This document shows, in pieces, positions 1 to 11,484 of a stretch of DNA of 64,000 bases. Source of the DNA: Aquilaria yunnanensis. Lineage: Eukaryota > Streptophyta > Magnoliopsida > Malvales > Thymelaeaceae. The stretch is taken from assembly GCA_039654915.1 (NCBI GenBank), contig CM077597.1, positions 24,340,001-24,404,000 on the forward strand, read 5' to 3'. Position 1 is the first letter of the stretch; each line of letters begins with the position of its first letter. The position numbers were made by a program, and so were the translations under genes. The notes under the pieces are model-generated. The model did no database searches. It had not been told where the DNA came from and saw only the letters and a program-made list of their open reading frames with translations.

Positions 1-2099
1 TTGTGCCTTTCAATATGGATGAATTCCTTTAGTCTGTATGCTGGGGATAAGGGTATCTCCCATGTGGCCTCATGAGGTGTTTCTCGATAGTTTTAGAGGA
101 CTGGAGCAATTCACTTGGCCACTATACTATCCGAAAGTTGCTTCTTGAAGCCTTCTTTTATTGTCTTATTGGTTAGCCACACCTAATCATTAAACTAGAG
201 ATGATAAATGGGGGCAAAGCACAACTTCATTTCTCATTCTTTTCTAAATGCTTGAACAAGACATTATTAATCTTTTTTCATTCTTCACCAATAATACATA
301 GGGACATCTAAATCTAAAAATGGTTGACTTTGAGATAAATTTTTGAATCCTAGACACCATCATCAACGCCAAGGGCTTTGCCTTTACCTACTTGATGAAG
401 TAATCAACGAAAGCAACACATAAGTTTACCCCTGCTAGTGTAGGAATATTGTGAATCAACTTTAGTCATATTCAGAAAAAGGACAAGGGTAGTTTGAAGG
501 TCTATTCTTTTCAGAGGGCAGCTTTTGCACCTTGGCATTCATATCACAAGAATGACATCTCTACATATATTTCGTAACATCTTTCCTCAGCATTGGTAAG
601 AATTATCCTTCTTGAGGTCCTTGTAAGCTAAATAGTTCAATCCTAAATAAGATCCACAATGTCCTTTACGCATCTCCACAAGCACTTGTTGCTCTTCTTG
701 CTCTTCTTTAATTGATACACACTTCTACAATGGGGTGGAGTATCCTTGGCCATATAGATTTCTCCAGTCAAGACAAATCTTGCTGACTTTATTTTGTTGA
801 CTCAAGTGAACATCTTCCTTAGTTTTCAAGTATCTCATGATAGGCTCTTTCCAATTTAAAGGAGCATCCAAAGCTTTTACATGTGCCTAGCCTTCACCTT
901 TGGATAAGGTGTTTGCCTGGTTATTTTGAGCCTAGGGCACCTTCTGAGCCTATAGATTGATAAATTTTGGTTTTCGTTTCTTAACTAGGGATAAATTATT
1001 ATAGAATATAAGATATTTTATTCCACAAAGACCATTAGTCAATTGCACCACAATATGAGAATCATTAAATACAATGAGGTCCTTCACCTTGGCTTGCAGC
1101 ACCATTTAGAGTTTAGAGACCAAGGCTTAATACTCTGCTACATTATCAGTTACTACGAAGTTAAATTTATCTTTGCAAGTTGCTTCCATTTCCAAACACC
1201 CCTTGATGACTAGTCCAACCCCTTTTTACTTTTTCCCTAAGGCATCATCTACGAACAACTGCCAAGTAGGCTATTGTTCTACCTATTGTTTTTGCTCTTT
1301 AAGGTCTTCGAACATTTCAACAATAAATTCTCCCAAAGCCTAGGCCTTAATTGCCTTTCATGGTTTAAAATGAATATTGAATTTGGTTAAATAGATACAT
1401 CATTTAGCCAATGTTCCAGAGTGATCTAGCTTTATGAGAGCTTCTCTGTAATGGAGGTTTGGATATATTTTTACAGTGTGAGTATAAAAATAAAGCCTTA
1501 ACTTTCTTCGGGCTATAATCTATGGGATGACTACCTTTTGGATGGCCTACTATCTAGCCTATTTTCCCTGGAGTGTTTTGCGTATATAATATACTCGACA
1601 TTGCTAAAAACCCATAGAGATACATCTAAATAAAAATAATGGAACCTATATCATGGCTGTTGGAAAGTGGGGAGCTTATGGACGTAATCCTTGATGAGTT
1701 AGAATGCTTGACAGCATTTATCATTTTAATGAAAGACCTCTCTCCTCTTAAGAACATTAAGTAATGACCTACATTTGTCCATAAATTTGGAGACAAACCT
1801 GTTGACAGCTATTAAGAGTCTTGTGAGCCTTTGGTAGTCTTTTTGAATTTCCAAGGTTGGCATGTCCAACATTGTTCATACTTTTTTAGGTTTGGCGTCA
1901 ATTCCTTTTTCCAAGACCATGTATCCTAGGAACTTGCTTGCCTTAGCTCCAAAAAGTTCTTCACCAGATTTAGACACATATGGTTTTTAGAACATGCTAA
2001 AATGTCTCATTGAGTTCTTCACAATCATGACATCTATGTACAATTCTATATTCTTCCCCAACTAGTTTGAAAATTCTTTATTCATAAGCAATTTATAAA

Positions 2100-2620
2100 T
2101 GGGTCATACTTTTTCGTTAGCCAAAAGGCTTCATCTGGCAACAATATACCCTCTCAAAAGTAAGGAGGTGATATTTTGCTCATCCTCAATGCTCAGTGAG
2201 ATATACTAATGGCAACTGAAGGCATCCATGAAACTTAAAATCTTAATCTCTGTTATAGAGTCCACCAGTTGGTCAATCAAGGGAAAAGGATACAAGCTTT
2301 TTGAGCATGCATGATTGATGCCTGTGTAATCAACAAAGATCTTCTAGCTTTTGTTCTATTTTTTAGCCAAGATGAGATTAGCTAACCATTTTCAGTATAA
2401 GACTTCTTGGAAAGTTCCTAGCTTAAGTAATTTTTGAACTTCTTGGGGAATGAACTGCAGTCAATTAGCACCACTTGGCCACTTTTTTTGCTTTATAAGT
2501 TTAGCCTTTGGATTATGGGAAACCACTTCCATGTCTATTCTTGGCATATCACTGAGGGACCACAAGATATATTTAAATTAGCTTTTTAAAACCTAATTAA
2601 AAGTTGTTTTACCTTATCTA
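2100..2620 (-). pseudogene. Reverse transcriptase fragment of element J
   Basis: The reverse complement contains a recognisable gypsy RT block reading D-Y-T-G-I-N-H-A-C then YPFPLIDQLVDS (about 2250-2330), the fingers/palm region found upstream of the catalytic YVDD box in plant Tat-like elements. Stops and frameshifts flank it on both sides. It is a molecular fossil with no open frame longer than a few dozen codons. The assignment rests on this motif and on the surrounding gag, RNase H and integrase traces. Confidence 0.65.
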
Positions 2621-2879
2621 GTAGATCTTAGCCACTTTAGTTATTTTTCCAAGGGCCAACTTAGTTGTCGGTACAATGAGAATGGCCGCCTTTTTGGGCT
2701 TATTTTATTTGTTTGTCTTCTTATTCTTTAAGGATTGCTTGCATTTTGGAGCCTTTGGGGGCGCTGAGGGCTTGAAGGGTTGCCACAAAAGTTTTCCTAG
2801 CAAAACATTGTGTCACAACAATATTGGCATGCCCTCATGGGGTCACAAAATGTCAAATTCAATAGTTTGAAATCCATTC

Positions 2880-3754
2880 AAATATGAAACTATACTTGGG
2901 TCACTTCCCAAGGAAGGAGACTTAAGAGAATGGGAGTTCTAGTGCTAGGGACTCTACCATTTAGAAGTGTTGGATGGGTTTTTTTTTTCTCCCTTACTTA
3001 ACTTTTGAAAGCATAAGTGACAACTATATTTTCCTTAAAATACAGACTTCCTCATTTCCAACTCTAAAATTGGGTCCATGCATTGGTCCAAGTGAGGACC
3101 ATTTAATGTTTGGTGGAGCGAGGATGTAAATGAAGATGAAGTTGACATTAGATCCTCTGTTGATATAGAACCTCCTGAGATCGTAACTTGCTTTTTCTGG
3201 TGGTTAAAAACATGGGATCAGAGTACGGTACCAGGATCCAACATCTATTTGCTTTTTCAACAATATGCCCTGGGCCCCCTACTTCAAGCTGTGCAATTTG
3301 GTGCTGTGTTTTTTTGTGCATAGGACCCTTCCAACATGATAATCATCTCAATGAACCTAGCAGGTTTCCTAGATTCCTAATCCTTTCATGCAGGTGACTT
3401 CCATCGATGACCCTCAAAACCTTTATGGTTACTGCCTTATCATCTTTCTAGGCCTCCTACACTCCTCGCTTGCTAGGAAACAGATCTCACACATACTCAT
3501 GAAGATTTCCTTCCTTAGCCAGTTCTTTAAGGACTGCCTTCGGGTCCGTATAATTCCCTAAATCATGCCTATAGTCCTTGTGGCATCGGCAATACTTCTT
3601 CTAAACCTTAGGGAATTTGCTGACAATCAACCTAGGCTAGTTGGCCACCATGCTTCTATTTTTTTGGGTGCACATGGTTTTTACCCTAATATTCTTGAGG
3701 TTGAGGGGCACGTAAATAAGACTCTGGAGCCTCTCACATTTTTACTGGTTTCCA
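2880..3754 (-). pseudogene. gag C-terminus and protease remnants of element J
   Basis: The minus strand between about 3640 and 3420 translates to a Tat-type zinc-knuckle variant (YCRCHKDYRHDLGNYTDPK), followed by KAVLKELAKEGNLHEYVRDL, the usual sequence after the knuckle in this lineage. Element G shows the same arrangement at 8380-8500. A degraded protease region follows toward 2880. The gag N-terminus is missing because sequence 3755 onward belongs to another repeat. Several frame changes make this non-coding. Confidence 0.6.
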
Positions 3755-4946
3755 TGTAATAGCCCAGCCTTAAATTAGTTTATTTATTATTTTGGGTATT
3801 TAGGTTAAGGCCTAAGAGAAGAAACAAATAATAAAAAAAACAATAAGAAGGGAAAGGAAAAAAAAAATACGAAGCAAAAGAAAAAAAAAAAGAAGAAGAA
3901 GTGGAAACACGAAAGAAAAGGGAAGAGAGAGATGGACTAAAGGTTAAAAAGGGGGAAATAAGAAAAAGTTAGAGTTAGATATTTCTCTCACTTTCTTATG
4001 TAGCTATTGCTTTGTGTTGAAGAAATGGAAAAAGAACTTATCAATTGAGGACCAAGTGAAAATAAACTTTGAACTTTTTCAGTAAAAGAATAATCTCTGG
4101 TAAGTATTTGTTAGGTACTTTTAGTGTATAAGTTAATTATTTTTAGAATTTAAAAAGGGATTTAGATTTATAATTTGATTAAATATAATTTACTTGTAAT
4201 AATTAAAGAGGATAATTGATTATTAGAATTGCTTCAAATGAATTAGAAATAAGTTTAGAGAGGTTTTGGCTGGACACGGTTGAAATCGGAGGGAAGCAGA
4301 CGGTTCCGAACGGAGAAGGCGAATAATTGAGTTTCTTGGTACAAATTGGTATAATAACAAGCTGGGTCACTAGCGTTCACAGGTGGGTTCATCGACATCC
4401 CATATTTTAAATTATTACAGTTTAGTTACCACAAAGATTGTGTCAACGGGTTAATAGCAATATTAGTCGTTGTGGCTTTTAACACCATTTCAGCGAGTTC
4501 TTAGGTTCCAAAAGTTTTCATTTGTGTCACTGTCAGCAAGTGATTTTGTGTTATTCCTTAAACTGATTATATTTGGACTCAAACTTTTACATAATTATGT
4601 TAAGAAACTAAACAATTATTTTAAGAGTTAGAAAGTTGTGTTTTGAGGTAAGTGGCTACTATCATTTCTAAAAATTAAATTGTTTTGATATTATGCATAT
4701 ATTATTTCTTCAAAGAGTTAAGTTTTTCAATTTAGTAAGTTTTCAACATTTCGGTTTAAAGTTCTTTTTCATTAAATTGATTTTCAATCAGAATAAGAGT
4801 TTTTAAATACCTGTTTTATTATGAAATTGTGTTCCAAGTGTTTAATTAATTTACTTATTTATCTACTTATTTGAATTTTATTTTATTTATGCAATATATT
4901 GTGTTTGATTAATTAAGTTGGGATCAGGTACGTTTTGATTGTGACA
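3755..4946 (+). repeat. LTR-like AT-rich segment (possible solo LTR)
   Basis: The segment starts TGTAATAGCCC and ends TTGTGACA, so it has the TG...CA ends of an LTR and a length (1192 bp) typical for plant gypsy LTRs. It interrupts the gag of element J and stops where a run of nine T begins. It contains no ORF and has a purine-rich patch at about 3826-3915. The flanking 5-mers (ttcca and ttttt) do not match, so no target duplication supports it. It could instead be a fragment of an unrelated AT-rich repeat. Confidence 0.4.
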
Positions 4947-5118
4947 TTTTTTTTTGCGCTGCAATTTTATAAGAATTGTAATTGTCTGAATTTCTATTCC
5001 GACTTTATTGTGGTGGATGTTGGTTCTGTATCCGTACTACTCTATTTTGCAAGTAGCTGAATTCAGAAGAAATAACCCCTGCCCTTTAAACTCTTACACA
5101 CCAAAATAGATAAAGATG

Positions 5119-6329
5119 CTAAACTTGACACATGTGAACTATGCTTGAAGCAAAAAATATGACCCAGCCAAGCATACAGATTAACCTCCTGGTGATAGCT
5201 ATTAATGCTCTACAACAAAGCGAAGGATTTAGAACCCAATCCGCCCAAGGCACCGACCTGCTGCTTAGCCAAAGATATGAGATGCCATGAATTCCCCCTA
5301 TAAGGTCCAGCTGGAGATGTTGACCATTATTGAAAATATGTTTATTTCTTTTTTTCCAAATCATCCATAGTGTGATGCACATAAAAGCTTCCCAGGATTG
5401 CTTCTGAGATGTACAGAATTGTGATGGTGAATACGTTGAGAGTAACTCTTTGGTATCAACAGGTTGCAACCGACTCAATCACCACCAAGAGCAAATCTAC
5501 TTCTAAACCTATACAGCTTTGCAGCAACGAACCATAATGTGATCATTGGTCTCAACAGAAGCAAAGCAATGTGGACATACGATACTTGAAGTAGGGATTC
5601 CTTGAAGCAGTAAGTTAATTCTCGTCGGTAGCCGATCTTGACATAACCTCCATATAAACACATTGACTTTCCTCGGCACCCAGCTGTTCCACTTGAACAG
5701 CGAAGCTCCAGGCCCTTGAAGCATGAAATCATCAATTGCTTGCAATAGTTTTTTAATTGAAAATGATCCACTTGAGCTCCAATTCCACCAGCAAGTATCT
5801 TTTGCTTTAGGAAGTACCTGTAAATTAGAGAATAGATCTGACAAAGATTTGTAAATTAGAGAATAGATCTGACAAAGACTCTAGATCTCCCAATTGCCTT
5901 CCTCTAATCTCTCTAACCCAACACCATTCCCAACCGCAGCACTTATTTACCCAACCCCCTTTTTCTTTAACCATACAATTTGGGGGAAATATCCAGCCCA
6001 TATAACCTAGGGAAAACCTCTTGCAGACACCTATTCCCAACCCACACATCATGCCAAAATTTTATCTTGTCAGCATTTTCAAGTTTCCACAAAAAAGAAT
6101 TGCTAAATGATTCCCCCCTCCCTAAGAACCCAATGCCATGACCGACCCTCAGAATGTTTTCCCAAGTTCCCCCTCTATGAATTAATTCATCATTTAAAGA
6201 GAACGTCCCACCATGTCCATACGGAGCTTTTATTACCCTAACCCACAAGATGCCCTCTTCTGATTTGAACTGCCACCACCGCTTACCTAGCAAAGACATA
6301 GTTTTTGCTTTTAAAATTCCTACCCGCAA
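5119..6329 (-). pseudogene. LINE reverse transcriptase C-terminus with zinc-binding domain, frameshifted
   Basis: Successive minus-strand frames (6329-5967, 6052-5825, 5844-5509, 5478-5119) together read as the C-terminal third of a plant LINE ORF2. First comes the stretch after the RT core (LLGKRWWQF). Then comes the zf-RVT region with FKWNSWVPRKVNVFIWRLCQ, a CPHC pair and a following H and C (residues near ETNDHIMVRC). Last is the WMIWKKRNKHIF tail. The known role of the parent protein is target-primed reverse transcription of LINE RNA. The frame is broken at least three times, once by a 31-bp tandem duplication at 5819-5880. It is not functional. Confidence 0.75.
5819..5880. repeat. 31-bp tandem duplication inside the LINE
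   Basis: Two copies of a 31-bp unit beginning tgtaaattagagaatag lie head to tail at 5819-5849 and 5850-5880, differing by about one base. Because 31 is not a multiple of three, the duplication shifts the LINE reading frame. The peptide SDLFSNLQ occurs once in each frame on either side. Confidence 0.9.
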
Positions 6330-6349
6330 AGTAAATTGATCTGAGTTCT

Positions 6350-6720
6350 GTTTTTAGGGAAGCAAAGATTGTACGTAGAGAGGGACTTGGGCTGTTGAAA
6401 GGAGTTTCATCGTTGCCTTGGTTATTTGGGGCAGATTTTCATGAAATCTTGTTTTTGTCAGAGAAGGAGGGTGGTTCAAACTGTAGCCAAGCATAGATGG
6501 AGAGTTTCTTGTGATGCTCTTGACTTGTGTGAGCTATCAGATTTCGGCTATTTAGACCTTGATTTTACGTGGTTGGCATGGATACAACTATTCTATCTGG
6601 TGTCGATTGGATAGAATGGTAGTGTCAACAAGCTGGAGAGCTTTATTTTTGGAGGCTCAGCCTTTTAGCAAACTTGCCTTATTGACGATTGATACTGTAT
6701 GGCCGATAAAAAGGTACATA
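6350..6720 (+). pseudogene. LINE endonuclease fragment, opposite orientation
   Basis: The plus strand translates, with interruptions, to an apurinic-type endonuclease of a plant LINE: GLLKGVSSLPWLFGADFHEIL, EKEGG, MESF, LSDFGYLDLDFTW, then LDRMVVSTSWRALFLEAQ and LLTIDTVWP. This matches the family pattern GDFNEIL ... SDLGY...FTW ... LDR ... SDH.P. Stops (for example in MESFL*) and frame changes kill it. It runs directly into the LTR of element G at 6721, so G probably inserted into it. It lies in inverted orientation next to the LINE 3' part. Confidence 0.65.
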
Positions 6721-7104
6721 TGATATGGTTTAAACTGTGTCTATGAAAAGACGCTTAATAGGCCTAATAGGCCTACTATAGGCTTAATAAGAATAATAAT
6801 GGTCTAGAAGGAAATCAAATCCCCCCATTACCAGATTTATCTATCTACCTGATACACTTATGATTTCCTACTAACCACTATAAAAGAGAAATCCCATTAG
6901 CAGTCCCGAGGTATGCAATCTCTACTGCACTCTTTGTTCTACAACTTCACGCATTATACAAAAGATTGACTTGACTATCAAAGGGTTCCCCAAGGCACAT
7001 ATACCGGGACTTTAATGATATCCTTGTGTATAGGTTTCCTAGTCCACATCATGCTAACTCCAAGACCAAACAGCTCGGTTTGGTTGGTAGTACTTTAGCT
7101 ATCA
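6721..7104 (+). repeat. 5' LTR of element G
   Basis: This 384-bp segment starts TGATATGG and ends TTTAGCTATCA, the TGAT...ATCA ends also seen in the Tat LTRs of D and E. A TATA-like box (actataaaaga, about 6879) sits at a promoter-like position. It is followed at about 7106 by a degenerate tRNA primer site (TTTGTCACCTTCTATGGGA against TTTGGCGCCGTCTGTGGGA in E). The other LTR of G lies outside the window. Confidence 0.6.
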
Positions 7105-7539
7105 ATTTGTCACCTTCTATGGGAACAACCATTGTGACTATAAGGTGATCATGATTGCACTAGTATCCTCATGAGAATGAGTAGGATAGTAACAAAAGAA
7201 GACACCTCTAGAATCCACCAAGAGAGCCCTTAGATACCTAGAACACAGGAGTGGGATAAATAATTGTTGGTGGGGACCCCTCATCACTTTCAATCTACCC
7301 CAGAAAAGGTAAAAAAGCAGTGGCCTTGGACGATAACCAATTCCAGGTGCTTGAGCATGCCTTCTTCAAACACTAAGAGCCATATTTTGGTAGGAGATCA
7401 GAAGAGTCCTTCCTATGGAACTAGAAAAGGCTGCTAAGAGTTATCTTATGCCTGAAGGCCTAAGACGAGCCCCATGTAAGGATCTACAATAGGGATCTAG
7501 GGCCTCTAGAGATCCCCCACAAGCATCTCAAGTGAGGTC

Positions 7540-8620
7540 TAATGGACCCAGCGTCAACGATATCAATGTCATCCTATAGAGGCTGGATCAAATAGACCAG
7601 CACGTAAGAGAACCCAAACCCCAGCTAGCTAACCTTGGCCTTACTATGGACATTAATTTTACATGGATCCAGCCATCCACTAATGAGATCATCAATGAAC
7701 CAATGCTTGATGCCTTCATAATGCCAAAGGTAGACCTTTACAATAGACTCATGGACCCAGTCAATCACTTGTAGTAATACATTACCACTATGAGGCTAGA
7801 AATAGTGTGAGATAAGCTTATGTGCCAAGCCTTTAGTTCTACCCTGGTAGGAGTTGTTGCCTCATGGTTTAGGTCCAATAAGGGTCATCATTTCTAGTCA
7901 TTTAGATACTTATCCCAGGGCTTCCTAAGGAACTTTTTAGGGAGTAGGCCAACTCCCATGAAAGTGTCCAATTTGCTAAAAAATACAAGAGGCCAATGAT
8001 GAATCCTTAAGGGACTTCATTAAAAGGTTCAACATCGAAGTTGTGCAGATATAGGATTTATCCCCTGAGTTTCACTAGATTGCCATTACCAAATGTTTGT
8101 TGAAAGATTCTAGGTTAGCATAGGACTTGCATGAGAACCTTGTATGAAGTATTGGGGAGTTCCTTGATTAAGCGACCGGATATATACATGTTGAGGAACT
8201 CAAGAAGCTAGTGCCACAGAAAGACCAGCCCAAAGTCAAGAATGGTGTGTCCTTGTCCAAAAAGACGAGGTAGATCTCATCCTTACACCATAAGAGGAAA
8301 CCCTGGAGAACATACTTTACACCCTGAAGAGCAAAACTATGGTGACAAAATGGTCCCCACCAATGAGTTTGAGAAGAAGTACTATCAATATTACAAGGAC
8401 ACAGGACACAATACAAAAGATTGTTGGTAGTTGAAGCACCTAATAAAGGAAATAGTTCAGGTAGGCAAGATGCATGAGTATGTAGCAAGAACAGACTTTC
8501 CTTCCCGACAGAAGGAGGAACAACCTTGCAAGATGGATGATGACAATGAATACCAAGAGAGGGACAACTACATAAACCCTAAGCCACCTATTGGGGTCGT
8601 GTATATGATCACAAAATAGG
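7540..8620 (+). pseudogene. gag of element G, degraded
   Basis: Plus-strand frames give the gypsy gag core in order: DAFIMPKVDLYNRLMDP (about 7705), MCQAFSSTLVGVVASWF (about 7820), then about 8242-8430 a basic region and the Tat zinc-knuckle variant YYQYYKDTGHNTKDCW. After a stop at 8428 the same frame continues LKHLIKEIVQVGKMHEYV. The protein would assemble the virus-like particle that packages the element RNA. Several frame changes and stops show it is dead. The knuckle lacks the first cysteine, as in E and J, which is usual for this lineage. Confidence 0.65.
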
Positions 8621-8639
8621 AATCCTCCTTGGTGAAAAA

Positions 8640-9051
8640 GTGATAGGAGTGTGAGGTCTCCCGTCTAGAAGTGGTGGACTCAAGCAACGTATTGATGGGG
8701 CCTGACATGTCATGCATTTTGGTTCCGCACATGGACCTCATTTTTATAATAACTAAGTTTAACAACCTCAATGTTGAGCACATTTACCTTGACACGAAGG
8801 CTAACTCCAATGTCCTTTTTGCTAGCATACTAGACAAGATCATCGAAGGACTTCCTTGAGCCCCTCTAAGGACTCACATACGGAGTCAGTTGAAAAAAGG
8901 TACCAACTCTAGGAGCAAAAAAATTGCCCCTTATGCTAATAAGGGTCCCAGTAGATGGAAATGTCATATGCTCCTCCCACATTGTGAAATTCTTGGTGTT
9001 GGATCTCTCTTTTTCATACAATGCCATTCTTGGGAGATCAGGCTGGGTACA
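8640..9051 (+). pseudogene. Protease domain of element G, truncated by insertion
   Basis: About 8671-8859 reads a retropepsin-like region with LDTKANSNVLFASIL, corresponding to LDDGSNTDVLFSHLL in element E; the catalytic motif is altered to D-T-K-A. Further on, about 9000-9051, the sequence FSYNAILGRSGWVH corresponds to SSYNAIFGRQTQ at the C-terminal edge of the protease in E. The frame then enters the LTR of element C. The continuation toward RT is found at 58132. Confidence 0.65.
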
Positions 9052-10068
9052 TGTTGAAAATTTTTAACCTTGACCACAAGTGCACGATAGACGTTGAGGT
9101 TAGGTAAGAAAGAGTATCATTCCCATGAGGATTGATTGAATTGCTTGCCAAGTACCACTACTCTAAGATAAGTTTAGCTAAAAAATCAAAGTTGAATGAC
9201 GATTTGAGTAAGTCAAACAAATAACTAAACTTAGCTAAATGAAATGCTATTAATGTAAAATGCAAGAATGCGACGTAAATTTGTAGTTTTTATCAAATTA
9301 TGAAAGCACAACTTCTATTGGTTCAATACTTGGGTTGGTTAGTTAATGAATTTAGGCTAGTTATTTGGTTTTCATTATTTATTGGTGATGTTAACTAATC
9401 AAATCCTTACTTTTCCAAGTGAAAGGATTGACTCTCACTATTCTAAGCTTAGTAAGGATTCTCATCCGATTACAAGATTAGAAAGAGGCAATAGTGCTTA
9501 ATTTATCTTCACCTAATGATTTAGACTAATTTCCTAACTAACCCATTGTCATTAACTCCTTCTCATAGGTCAAATTAATTTTAATCTTTTCCAAGAATTG
9601 AAAAGTGATCTAGAGTGTAACCAATTGTGGCCATTAATTAGCTAACACATAACAAGCACAAGGGAAAGAAAAATAAGCAATAGAATGAAAACTAACATCA
9701 CATAGCCATAGATTCAAATAACATAACCAATCTAGGTAGTTACAACCATAGACAATGTCAAAACTACTACTCCATATTGAAATAAAACATAACCATGAAT
9801 ATATATAAAAGAGCATCCATGTCTAAGTACAAAAACAAGGAAGGAAAAAAGGAAGCCAATAAACTCTAGATTCTTTATTCCTCAAGGCTTCCACAAGTCT
9901 TCAAGTCCTCCAAGTCTTCTCCAAGTAAGAATCCATAAGTGCTACCAAGAAAGATGAAGAAAAATGCAAGATGTGAAGGTGAAAACCTAAGCCTAAGTTG
10001 AGAAGATGAAAAAGAATGAATGCATCTAAGCTTGGTTCTATATTTTTCTAAGTCTTGGAGGTATCTCT
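9052..10068 (-). repeat. Left (3') LTR of element C, first part
   Basis: This part aligns without large gaps to 56703-57696, the right LTR of C, including the shared block around gaggattgattgaattg. It begins TGTTGAAAATT and is interrupted after 10068 by copia element A. It has no coding content; reading frames here are chance. Confidence 0.75.
10064..10068. repeat. Target-site duplication of element A, left copy (tctct)
   Basis: The bases tctct at 10064-10068 directly precede the TG of the left LTR and are repeated at 18393-18397 after the CA of the right LTR. The intact site, with one tctct, is present at 57692-57696 in the sister LTR of C. Confidence 0.95.
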
Positions 10069-11484
10069 TGTTGGGTTTCGGGAGCCAAACAGCGCAGCGG
10101 AATTTAACCGAAACCCTCCAGGATCCAAGTGAAACGGGGTAAACCGGGTGTTCGAAAATTTCATACCTAATTTTCGGTTGAGATCTCTCACTCAACTGTA
10201 GAGTCGAATCACAAAACCTGAACAGTTGACGTGTTCAGGCTCTTTATGGTATCCACACGAGCCTCTCGGGATCACCACGCTTCCACCACGTCTCGGCAGA
10301 TGCGTTTCTCTTGCGCTCGCAGTGCTAGCTTGCGTCCTCCAAGGAATTGCAAGAGAAGAGTGTGGCTGTCCTTTTGGGAGGCTAGGGCAAGGAGACCTGC
10401 GAATTTCTCACTTAAAAGTTGTATTTATAGTGAGACTCAACTTCCAGGCCTAATGGGTTTCAAAGCCCTAATCCAATTAGGATTTAATTTCGGGCTTAAT
10501 AATGGCTCAACTCCTTGGCCCATTATTAATACGAAATTAAAGTGAAACCATAACCCAAATAATTAGCCCATGCACTCTAATGATCCAAATAGCTCTATGT
10601 GTGCGACCCAATAGGCTCTTGCCATGTTGGCAATGATCATAAATCACATTTATGATCATAAGCAATGAGCGGTGTCTAGCAACACATCATTGCTACCCAA
10701 GTGACAAGATTGTCGGTGAATCGACTAAACCTTTATGATCATCACCGATATATGCCATTGTCCCTTTGTCCAAGATATCAAGACTAAGCACGAGACATGG
10801 AATGTGTCACTCTCGTATAGCCCAATCTTTGGTTTCTTGATTACCGAGTAGACTAACTTAAACTGATGATATTGATATCATATATCAACTCATCGGAGCA
10901 TGGCCATGCATTTTCTAAGTCTCACTCTATCAAGGGGCCCAAAGATATCACTCCCGTTACATAGGAGGGACAAATCCCATCTTGATCATACAAATCCCTC
11001 CGCATGATATGTGACATACCCAATGACCTCCTTCAAGTTCACTCAGTTACGAGCAACAAAGGAAAGTATCAAAGTATGTGACTCACATGTAGGGAACCTT
11101 GATGATCTTAGGTCGAAGGACTACATATACTATGATCACTATGAGAATCAATTATGACACTCATATAACGATCCATGAAGTGTTCTCATGGTGGGTCGGT
11201 CCAGTACACAAGTTCTCCAACTTGTACCCATATGTAGACTAAATATCTCATATTAGTCTCCACATATGCTAGTCATTATGTATTATTGCAACCCGCTCCA
11301 CAATAATACTATACTAGGGACGTTTAAGAATATCATTATTCTAGGGTTACAATTATGTTTATTACGTTACGCAGAAACAAAACAACAAACAAAATTGCTG
11401 GATTAATGCCTCAATAAAATATCATGACTCAATTTGCAAAAATACAATCATCTCATGACTGGCTTTTTGGGCACAACACTAACA
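10069..11484 (-). repeat. 3' LTR of copia element A
   Basis: The LTR starts TGTTGGGTTTCGG and ends CACTAACA on the plus strand. It is nearly identical to 16977-18392 and 58466-59878, and a diverged copy is at 29121-30529. It contains a TATA box on the minus strand at 10422-10429. The gag-pol stop codon (11479-11481) lies inside this LTR. Confidence 0.95.

Larger units (their letters stand above)
1..3754 (-). mobile_element. Element J: decayed Tat-like Ty3/gypsy retrotransposon
   Basis: On the minus strand, short translatable stretches appear in gypsy order, right to left: a gag zinc-knuckle region (about 3420-3640), a protease region, reverse transcriptase (about 2100-2620), a Tat-type RNase H (about 960-1330, with WQLFVDDA and DNVAEY motifs) and an integrase zinc-finger region (about 480-720, GHCGSYLGLNYLAYK then a cysteine pair). 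Every domain is broken by stops and indels, so nothing is functional. The element runs off the left edge, and its gag is cut at 3754 by the LTR-like segment that follows. No LTR of its own is visible in the window. Confidence 0.7.
4947..6340 (-). mobile_element. LINE retrotransposon, 3' portion
   Basis: This is a non-LTR retrotransposon 3' segment on the minus strand. The T9 run at 4947-4955 would be its poly(A) tail read from the other strand. It carries the C-terminal part of a plant LINE polyprotein. It abuts, near 6335-6350, an endonuclease segment of LINE type on the opposite strand. It is inactive because of frameshifts. Confidence 0.7.
6721..9051 (+). mobile_element. Element G: Tat-like Ty3/gypsy retrotransposon, left half
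   Basis: The left half contains the 5' LTR, primer site, a decayed gag (about 7540-8620) and protease (about 8640-9051). It stops in the protease at 9051, where the LTR of element C begins. The protease-RT linker resumes on the same strand at 58132. G is therefore the host of the 49-kb insertion between these points. Confidence 0.7.

Noticed and set aside
10226..10545. Plus-strand ORFs of 75 and 104 codons, repeated at 17134-17453 and 58623-58942
   Set aside because: They recur only because the copia LTR recurs. They are antisense to LTR transcription, have no domain, and the diverged solo LTR at 29121 does not keep them.
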